20,862 nt of DNA, taken from contig CAMMFK010000017.1 of NCBI GenBank assembly GCA_946496115.1, forward strand, positions 1 through 20,862. Reading direction: 5' to 3'. This document shows, in pieces, positions 14,728 to 20,862 of the stretch. The notes under the pieces were generated by a model, which made no database searches, was not told the origin of the DNA, and saw only the letters and a program-made list of their open reading frames with translations. This stretch comes from an uncultured Clostridium sp. Lineage in GTDB: Bacteria; Bacillota; Clostridia; TANB77; CAG-508. Position 1 is the first letter of the stretch; the number at the start of each line of letters is the position of its first letter. The position numbers were made by a program, and so were the translations under genes.

Positions 14728-16362
14728 ATGGCAAAGGATATAAAATTTGGCGAAGATGCCAGAAAAAAATTATTAAATGGTGTTAACAAATTAGCTGACA
14801 CAGTAAAGGTTACACTAGGACCAAAAGGAAGAAATGTAGTTTTAGATAAAAGCTTTGGAGCACCACTAATCACAAATGATGGTGTTACAATAGCAAAAGA
14901 AATAGAACTAGAAGATAAATTTGAAAACATGGGTGCTAGACTTGTAAAACAAGTTTCAGAAAAAACAAACGATGTTGCAGGTGATGGAACAACAACAGCA
15001 ACAGTATTAGCACAAGCTATGTGTAGAGAAGGTGTTAAAAATGTTGCAGCAGGTGGAGACCCAATGGCTATAAAAAGAGGTATGGACAAAGGAACAGAAG
15101 CAGCAGTTGAAGCATTAAAGAAAATTAGTTCACCTGTAAATGGAAAAGATGATATAGCAAGAGTTGCAAGCATATCAGCAAACAACGAAGAAGTTGGAAA
15201 CCTAATTGCAGACGCAATGGAAAAAGTTACAACAAATGGTGTTATAACAATTGAAGAATCAAAAACTTCAAATACAGAACTAAATGTAGTAGAAGGAATG
15301 CAATTTGATAAAGGTTATGTATCACCATATATGGTAACAGACACAGAAAAAATGATAGCAGATATGGATAACCCATACATTTTAATCACAGATAAGAAAA
15401 TAGACAATATTCAAGAAATACTTCCATTACTAGAAAATGTAATGAAAATGTCAGGAAAACTAGTTATTATATGTGATGATATAGAAGGTGAAGCTTTATC
15501 TACATTAATACTTAACAAATTAAGAGGAGTACTTAATGTAGTAGCTGTTAAAGCACCTGGATATGGTGACAAACGTAAAGAAATGCTACAAGATATAGCT
15601 GTTCTTACAGGAGGAGAAGTTATAACTTCAGATTTAGGATTAGAACTAAAAGACACAGAAGTAACTCAACTTGGTAGAGCAAAACAAGTTAAAGTAGAAA
15701 AAGATAAAACAATAATAGTAGATGGCACTGGAGACAAACAGCAAATTGCAGATAGAGTAGGACAAATAAGAGCCCAATTAAAAGAAGAAAAAAGCGACTA
15801 CGAAAAAGAAAAATTACAAGAAAGATTAGCAAAACTAGCTGGTGGAGTAGCAGTAATTGGAGTTGGTGCTGCAACAGAAGTTGAAATGAAAGATAAAAAA
15901 TTAAGAATAGAAGATGCATTATCTGCAACAAAAGCAGCTGTTGAAGAAGGAATAGTTGCAGGTGGCGGAACAGCATATATAAACATAATACCAGAAGTTG
16001 CAAAAGCTGTTGAAAAACTAGAAGGCGACGAAAAGATTGGTGGAAAGATAATCTTAAGAGCTTTAGAAGAACCAGTAAAACAAATAGCTGTAAATGCAGG
16101 ATTAGAGCCAGCAGTAATACTTGAAAAAGTTAAATCAGAAAAAGAAGGCGTTGGATTTGATGCTAAAAACGAAGAATATGTAGATATGAAAAAAGCAGGA
16201 ATAGTAGATCCAACAAAAGTTTCAAGAAGTGCTTTACAAAATGCTGAATCAATTGCATCAATGATACTTACAACAGAAAGCATTGTAACAGACATTCCAG
16301 AAAAGAAAGAATGTGGCTGTGACAACCACGGAGCAGATGCAGGAATGGGTGGAATGTATTAA
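14728..16362 (+). CDS. groEL: Chaperonin GroEL (60 kDa)
   Basis: 544 aa, standard. It assembles into the double-ring ATP-driven folding chamber with GroES. Conserved elements are TLGPKGRNVVLDKSFGAP, ITNDGVTIAKEI (Asp51) and the ATP site GDGTTTATVLAQ (85-96, Asp86). The apical segment EGMQFDKGYVSPYMVT and the second hydrolysis Asp396 in RIEDALSATKAAVEEG with VAGGGTA are also present. The C-terminal tail is short, ending KKECGCDNHGADAGMGGMY, with two Cys, one His and only a single GMGGM unit rather than a long GGM repeat. ATG 14728 has AAGGAGG at 14713-14719, 8 nt away. Second gene of the groESL operon. Confidence 0.98.
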   Translation: MAKDIKFGEDARKKLLNGVNKLADTVKVTLGPKGRNVVLDKSFGAPLITNDGVTIAKEIELEDKFENMGARLVKQVSEKTNDVAGDGTTTATVLAQAMCREGVKNVAAGGDPMAIKRGMDKGTEAAVEALKKISSPVNGKDDIARVASISANNEEVGNLIADAMEKVTTNGVITIEESKTSNTELNVVEGMQFDKGYVSPYMVTDTEKMIADMDNPYILITDKKIDNIQEILPLLENVMKMSGKLVIICDDIEGEALSTLILNKLRGVLNVVAVKAPGYGDKRKEMLQDIAVLTGGEVITSDLGLELKDTEVTQLGRAKQVKVEKDKTIIVDGTGDKQQIADRVGQIRAQLKEEKSDYEKEKLQERLAKLAGGVAVIGVGAATEVEMKDKKLRIEDALSATKAAVEEGIVAGGGTAYINIIPEVAKAVEKLEGDEKIGGKIILRALEEPVKQIAVNAGLEPAVILEKVKSEKEGVGFDAKNEEYVDMKKAGIVDPTKVSRSALQNAESIASMILTTESIVTDIPEKKECGCDNHGADAGMGGMY

Positions 16363-16458
16363 TTTAAATTTTTATAAAATGTAGAAAATAAGCTATTTTT
16401 AAATATTGGTGATAGCCCTTTTGAAACATATATACCAAAAATATCCAAAAATATGTAT

Positions 16459-16503
16459 AAAGACTTAATAAGATGGATAAAATCTTGTTAAGTCTTTTAT
16501 TAT
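16459..16503 (+). terminator. Strong terminator of groESL
   Basis: AAAGACTTAATAAGAT (16459-16474) pairs with ATCTTGTTAAGTCTTT (16482-16497), 16 bp with one T-G pair, around a 7-nt loop. A T-rich tail (TTTTATTATT) follows. The stem is A-rich on the 5' side, so it may work on both strands. Confidence 0.85.
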
Positions 16504-16570
16504 TAAATAAGAAAATCAAATTTTTCTCTATATTATTTAGAAAAAAGAGATTAATAAAAATTTACTACAT

Positions 16571-16597
16571 TGTAATAAAAATGTAACAAAACTGTAA
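16571..16597. promoter_or_regulatory. Three TGTAA direct repeats at exact 11-bp period (Pho-box-like)
   Basis: TGTAA occurs at 16571-16575, 16582-16586 and 16593-16597. On the minus strand these are TTACA repeats with one helical turn between them, the geometry of PhoP/OmpR-type response regulator sites. They lie about 22 bp upstream of the -35 box of the next gene. Chance in AT-rich DNA cannot be excluded. Confidence 0.35.
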
Positions 16598-16618
16598 TAT
16601 TTAATTAGAAAAAATATA

Positions 16619-16647
16619 TTGAATTTTGTCGATATTTTATATATAAT
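16619..16647 (+). promoter_or_regulatory. Sigma-A promoter of the giant surface protein gene
   Basis: TTGAAT (16619-16624), 17-bp spacer, perfect TATAAT (16642-16647). The predicted start is near 16654, giving a leader of about 28 nt. GGAGGATG (16671-16678) is the ribosome binding site before ATG 16682. Confidence 0.75.
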
Positions 16648-16681
16648 AACCGAGAAAGGCTAAATTATTTGGAGGATGATT

Positions 16682-19600
16682 ATGAAAAGAAAAGAATCAG
16701 GATTAACATTATTATCATTAGTAGTAGCAGTAGTAGTAATGCTGATATTGGCTGGAATAGCCATAAGATTAGGAATAGGAGAAAATGGCTTAATTTCTAG
16801 AACAATGAACACAGTTGATAAATATCAAAATACTTCAGAAATTGAACAAGCTCAATTAAATGAATTTGTTGATGATTTTAATGAAATTTTAAATGGAGAA
16901 ATAGGAACAGGCGAGGAAGATACAAGTATAAAAGATAGACCTAATATTACTATTTCAGATTGGAATGAAGATGGAGGACTTGTAGAAATAAGTACTAGTC
17001 CGGGTTTAGATACTCAGTATAGAATTGAAAATGGAGAATGGCAAGATTATACAGGAGATCCTGTACCTGTCAAAAATGGAGAAACCATTTATGCAAGATA
17101 CGAGGACTCCAGTGATGAAGACAACATAAAACATAGTGGAAACTCAAGTCTTATTGTAAGGGATACAGAACCACCAGTAGTAGTAGCAGAAATTACAGAA
17201 ACAAAAAGAGACTCTATAACAGTACATGCAACGGCAACAGACGAAGAAATGGGAATGCCAAGTCCGGTAGTATACAATTTCTATATTAAAAAGAGTACAG
17301 ATAATTTCTATGAATATATTGGTCAGAGTACAGATGGAAACTTTAAATATGAAGATTTAGAGCCATTAACTGATTATGATATTAGAGTAACAGCTAAAGA
17401 TTTAGCTGGAAATGAAGGACAAACAACTGAAACTCAAAAGACTGAACCACCAGTACCACCAGTAGAAATAGGAAAGAACATATTCTTTGAATTAGATCCA
17501 GATTATTTAACAAATACGAATGTAAATGTTACAATAACAACTAATGCAGAAGATATTTACTGGTTAGAATTCAGTGTAAATGGCGAAGACGATTATAAAA
17601 CATATATTGATCCAGTAGTGATGGAACAAAATGGTAGAGTATATGCAAGATTGACAGATGGAACAAGCTATAGTGCAAATTCTGTATATATTGATGTAAC
17701 AAATATAGATAAGAGAAAACCTATTGTTGACATGGAAGTAACAGATGTTCAATCAGATAGAATCACAGTTGAAGTAACAGCAGATGAAGAAGATGTAACA
17801 TATGATTACTACATTAAGAAAAAAGGTGAAGACGATAGCCAGTACAAACATGAAGAAGGCGGAACATCAAATACACATACATTCGAAGGATTAGAAGATG
17901 GTGAAGAATATGAGATTTATGTAGTTGTTACAGATAAAGCAGGAAATCAAACAGAAGAACACTTAACAGAAGCAGTTAGAACAGACGAGATTCCGGCGGG
18001 AAATGAAGACGGAAACATTGTAATTAGCGGAGAACCTGTAAGACCTACAAATGGAAATGTTACAGTATCAATAGTAGATAATACAAACTTGGGATACACA
18101 TTACAATATTCAGTAGATGATGGAGAATATAAAGATTACACAGGAGAATTTGAGGTAGATCATAATTGTACAGTACAAGCAAGACTAACAGATGGAACAA
18201 ACTATGGTGCGGCAGCAAGTTTAGCAATTACTAATATAGATAAAGAAAAACCTACTATAGAGGCAGATCCGCCACAAGATGAAAATTATTCTCAAGAAAA
18301 GACAATAACAATTAATGCAACAGACCCAGGAACAGCAAAATTCAAGGCAAATCAAACTTTAAAATATGCGTTCTCAACATCAAACAGCCAAGTACCATCA
18401 AGCTTCAAGAGCTTGAATGGTACAAACGCTGAATCTGCTCCAACATTAACATTTACAATACCTAATGAGGATTTAACAGGAACTTACTATTTATGGATAC
18501 AAGCAGGAAGCCTTCAAGATAGAGCAGAAAACTCAAATGATGTAAAAGTTTTTGGACCATATCATTATGATAATACCGCTCCAACACCTACTTTCGAACC
18601 TGATAGCAGTACAGAATATAATAAAGAATACGAGATAAAAGTTGATGTAACAGATGAAAATGGAGATGTTACAGATATAAAATATCAATGGACACAAGGT
18701 GATACACCACCAGACCCAGATTCTTTTACAGAAGACTTTGACAATGGTGATACAATAAAATCACCAGATGGTGCAACAGGAGATGATTGGCACTTATGGA
18801 TAAAAGCTGAAGACGAAAATGGAAATGAATCTATAATTGGTGCCGGACCATTTTATCTAGATAATACTGCTCCAACTGTTGACTTTGGAGAAAATGGAAA
18901 TACAAATTGGTCTAATGAACATTCAACAACAGTAACAGTTGGGGACCCGAACTCTGGGGTGGATGAAGGATCACTAAAATATCAATGGGTACAAGGTGAT
19001 GGAACACCTACAGAGGACACATTTACAAACAGTTTTAATAATGGTGATGAAATAAAATCACCAGATAATGTAACAGGTGATGATTGGCATTTATGGATCC
19101 TTGCAAAAGACGAACTAGGAAATACAGTAATAATAGGATCTGACCCATTTTATTTGGATAATTCTAATCCAACTGTAATATTTAATCCAAATGGAAAAAG
19201 CAGTTGGTCAAAAACACAAAACTCAACAGTAACAGTTAATGACCAAGGAGCAGGAGTTAATGCTTCATCATTAAAATACCAATGGACACAAAGTACCGAA
19301 CAACCAGCAGAAAATACATTTACCACTCCTTTTACAAATGGAGGAACAATATCTAAAAATGATGGAACAGGAAATAATTGGTATTTATGGATACTAGCAA
19401 AAGATAACATAGGAAACACATTAATACAACGTTCAAATGCATTCTGGTTAGATAATACAGTTCCAACACTTACACTTTCAAATACGGGAACAACAAGCTC
19501 TATAACAGTAACTGCAACAGCATCAGATAGTCAATCAGGAGTTAATAATTCAACATATAGATATTATATTAAAGAAGTCAATGGTAACTATGGTTCAGCA

Positions 19601-20862
19601 GTATCTGATGGAAATACACATACATTTAATGGACTAAAACAAAATACAACATATACAATAAGAGTAGAAGTAACGGATAATGTAGGAAATACTGTAGCTA
19701 AAGAAACTGGAAATATAACAACAGGCACAGTTCCAGAAGGAAGTACATCAATTGATTATAAGCTAAATCCAAATACATGGACGAATGGAAATGTTACAGT
19801 AACACTAAGTAAAAACTCAAGTCTTCAAAGTCCAAACAACTATACTTTACAATATAGAATAGGTACAGGAGGAACATGGACAAATTATACAGCCCCACTT
19901 GTACGTTCAGATAACACAACAATATATGCAAGATTAATAGATGCTGCAGGAAACTTTGGAGGAAATAAAACAATAACATTTACATGGATAGATAAGAATA
20001 TACCAACATTATCAGCAGAACCAACTACACAAAATACAGCTTCACAAACTGTTTCTGTAGTTGTAACTGGCTCAGATACAGGAACATCAGGATTTGCAGC
20101 AAACCAAAGCTTGGAATATGCATGGTCTACATCTAATACGGATGCTCCAACAGAATATGAATCTATAACAGGAACAAATGCAGCAGGAGCAACATCAGCT
20201 AAATTTACAGTTCCAGGAAGAGATTTGACGGGAACATACTATTTATGGATTCAAGCAGGTAGCCTTCAAGATAGAGCAGGAAACAAAACAGCAGTAGCAC
20301 ATTATGGACCATATAGCTTTGATAATACAGCACCAACACCTTCATTTGGAACAAATGGTAGTACAACTTGGTCAAAATCACATTCAACTACAGTTACAGC
20401 ACCAGATGCAACTGACTTAAAATATTTATGGACACAAAGTACAACGCCACCAACATCAGGAGATTTTGAAAGTACGGGAACAGATTTTGATAGTGGAGAT
20501 ACAATTACAAAAAATAACGGAACAGGAAATAATTGGTATTTATGGATATATGCAGAAGACAGTGCAGGAAATGTATCAATAACGCATACAAATCCATTCT
20601 ATTTGGACAATACAAATCCAACAGTAAACTTTGCTACAAATGGAAGCACAACATATAAAAAGGAGCAAGGATCAGTAGTAAATGTATCAGATACGGATTC
20701 TAATATAAATACAAGCAATTTGAAATATATGTGGGTACAAGGTACGTCAACACCTACAGAAGAAACATTTAATACTAGTGGCATAATATTCTCAAGTGGA
20801 AATAATTTAACAAAGAGCACAGGAACAGGTAATAACTGGTATTTGTGGGTAATGGTAAAAGA
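16682..20862 (+). CDS. Giant prepilin-like surface protein with tandem Ig/fibronectin-type modules (3' end outside window)
   Basis: 1393 codons are open to the right edge with no stop. The N-terminus is a type IV prepilin-like signal: short basic stretch MKRKESG, then LTLLSLVVAVVVMLILAGIAI and the GENGLISR motif common in clostridial pilin-like proteins. The likely peptidase cut is after Gly7; the usual Glu5 is absent, as in many Firmicutes members. After a helical spacer the protein is all beta modules, named here by type: D (16937), C (17162), D (17471), C (17708), D (18008), B (18239), A (18569), A (18860), A (19157), C (19451), D (19736), B (19991), A (20321), A (20606, cut). Type C resembles fibronectin III (LxPxTxYxIRVxAxDxAGN). 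Type D resembles OmpL47/Ig-like domains (tLqYsvd.g.w..Yt). Types A and B end in WyLWI.A.D..GN. The protein is acidic and Thr/Asn-rich with a single Cys. It is probably an adhesin or pilus-associated stalk exposed on the cell. No enzymatic domain is visible, and the C-terminus is unseen. Confidence 0.85.
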   Translation, partial: MKRKESGLTLLSLVVAVVVMLILAGIAIRLGIGENGLISRTMNTVDKYQNTSEIEQAQLNEFVDDFNEILNGEIGTGEEDTSIKDRPNITISDWNEDGGLVEISTSPGLDTQYRIENGEWQDYTGDPVPVKNGETIYARYEDSSDEDNIKHSGNSSLIVRDTEPPVVVAEITETKRDSITVHATATDEEMGMPSPVVYNFYIKKSTDNFYEYIGQSTDGNFKYEDLEPLTDYDIRVTAKDLAGNEGQTTETQKTEPPVPPVEIGKNIFFELDPDYLTNTNVNVTITTNAEDIYWLEFSVNGEDDYKTYIDPVVMEQNGRVYARLTDGTSYSANSVYIDVTNIDKRKPIVDMEVTDVQSDRITVEVTADEEDVTYDYYIKKKGEDDSQYKHEEGGTSNTHTFEGLEDGEEYEIYVVVTDKAGNQTEEHLTEAVRTDEIPAGNEDGNIVISGEPVRPTNGNVTVSIVDNTNLGYTLQYSVDDGEYKDYTGEFEVDHNCTVQARLTDGTNYGAAASLAITNIDKEKPTIEADPPQDENYSQEKTITINATDPGTAKFKANQTLKYAFSTSNSQVPSSFKSLNGTNAESAPTLTFTIPNEDLTGTYYLWIQAGSLQDRAENSNDVKVFGPYHYDNTAPTPTFEPDSSTEYNKEYEIKVDVTDENGDVTDIKYQWTQGDTPPDPDSFTEDFDNGDTIKSPDGATGDDWHLWIKAEDENGNESIIGAGPFYLDNTAPTVDFGENGNTNWSNEHSTTVTVGDPNSGVDEGSLKYQWVQGDGTPTEDTFTNSFNNGDEIKSPDNVTGDDWHLWILAKDELGNTVIIGSDPFYLDNSNPTVIFNPNGKSSWSKTQNSTVTVNDQGAGVNASSLKYQWTQSTEQPAENTFTTPFTNGGTISKNDGTGNNWYLWILAKDNIGNTLIQRSNAFWLDNTVPTLTLSNTGTTSSITVTATASDSQSGVNNSTYRYYIKEVNGNYGSAVSDGNTHTFNGLKQNTTYTIRVEVTDNVGNTVAKETGNITTGTVPEGSTSIDYKLNPNTWTNGNVTVTLSKNSSLQSPNNYTLQYRIGTGGTWTNYTAPLVRSDNTTIYARLIDAAGNFGGNKTITFTWIDKNIPTLSAEPTTQNTASQTVSVVVTGSDTGTSGFAANQSLEYAWSTSNTDAPTEYESITGTNAAGATSAKFTVPGRDLTGTYYLWIQAGSLQDRAGNKTAVAHYGPYSFDNTAPTPSFGTNGSTTWSKSHSTTVTAPDATDLKYLWTQSTTPPTSGDFESTGTDFDSGDTITKNNGTGNNWYLWIYAEDSAGNVSITHTNPFYLDNTNPTVNFATNGSTTYKKEQGSVVNVSDTDSNINTSNLKYMWVQGTSTPTEETFNTSGIIFSSGNNLTKSTGTGNNWYLWVMVK
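17708..20862 (+). repeat. Higher-order coding repeat: two C-D-B-A-A(-A) super-units
   Basis: Unit 1 spans 17708-19450 (C 300, D 231, B 330, A 291, A 297, A 294 bp). Unit 2 starts at 19451 (C 285, D 255, B 330, A 285, A cut at the edge). The order of module types is the same. The B modules are equal in length and share LTGTYYLWIQAGSLQDRA. The DNA for that stretch (18473-18526 and 20225-20278) matches at 49 of 54 bases by eye. Confidence 0.75.
18569..19450 (+). repeat. Three tandem type-A beta modules (about 97-99 residues each)
   Basis: Each begins DN(T/S)xPT and contains KYQW(T/V)Q, then a Phe/Asn-Gly stretch, (D/N)(D/N)W(H/Y)LWI.A.D..GN and an F(Y/W)L end. Breaks are at 18860 and 19157. Two more copies start at 20321 and 20606. 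Confidence 0.8.

Larger units (their letters stand above)
16363..16681. other. 319-bp AT-rich intergenic region between groEL and the giant surface gene
   Basis: It holds the groEL terminator (16459-16503), three TGTAA repeats at 11-bp spacing (16571-16597) and the promoter of the next gene (16619-16647). Between the stop and the terminator a weak GCTAT/ATAGC pair (about 16409-16433) is visible. I see no gene or RNA gene here. Confidence 0.6.

Noticed and set aside
15798..16325. 175-codon minus-strand open frame
   Set aside because: Antisense to highly conserved groEL sequence; no start signals and no recognisable domain.
16409..16433. Additional terminator right after groEL (GCTAT...ATAGC)
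   Set aside because: Only five base pairs around a 15-nt loop and no proper T-run; the strong hairpin at 16459-16503 is the better candidate.
16571..16597. Start of a CRISPR-like array
   Set aside because: The repeats are only 5 bp with 6-bp gaps; no repeat-spacer structure exists anywhere in the window.

Overview
The window is AT-rich, with Arg encoded mostly by AGA, purine-rich AAGGAGG-type ribosome sites and housekeeping genes of Gram-positive type (groESL under a CIRCE operator, a DUF421/DUF4363 pair). This points to a low-GC member of the Firmicutes, most likely an uncultured, possibly spore-forming and gut-associated clostridium. The assignment is inferred from gene content and composition, not from a marker gene.

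Layout. 3-1160 is the 3' part of a membrane-anchored surface protein that starts before the window. 1326-2484 is a likely two-gene unit for a DUF421 membrane protein and a DUF4363 protein, closed by a terminator. dapA (lysine/diaminopimelate pathway) lies on the minus strand at 2616-3500 and shares this region with a second terminator. A divergent intergenic region leads to an MgtA/MgtB-type P-type ATPase (3768-6322) that is complete in content but broken by two +1 frameshifts. The whole gap after it is filled by a 213-bp inverted-repeat element. Next come an ABC exporter pair (ATPase 6558-7451, permease 7451-8677) and dnaE, the replicative DNA polymerase alpha subunit (8717-12298). pyrG (CTP synthase, 12523-14112) follows, preceded by a leader that can fold into an attenuator. 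groES and groEL (14344-16362) have a HrcA/CIRCE operator and a strong terminator. From 16682 to beyond the right edge runs a very large prepilin-like surface protein built from four kinds of beta-sandwich module.

Functional reading. The centre is core metabolism and information processing (lysine/peptidoglycan precursor, CTP, replication, chaperonin). Both edges are envelope or surface proteins. The points most worth following up are the three mutually exclusive hairpins upstream of pyrG, the doubly frameshifted Mg2+ ATPase flanked by copies of the same repeat family, the 213-bp repeat element, and the C-D-B-A-A(-A) super-repeat of the giant surface protein. No CRISPR array, tRNA, rRNA, transposase or phage module was seen.
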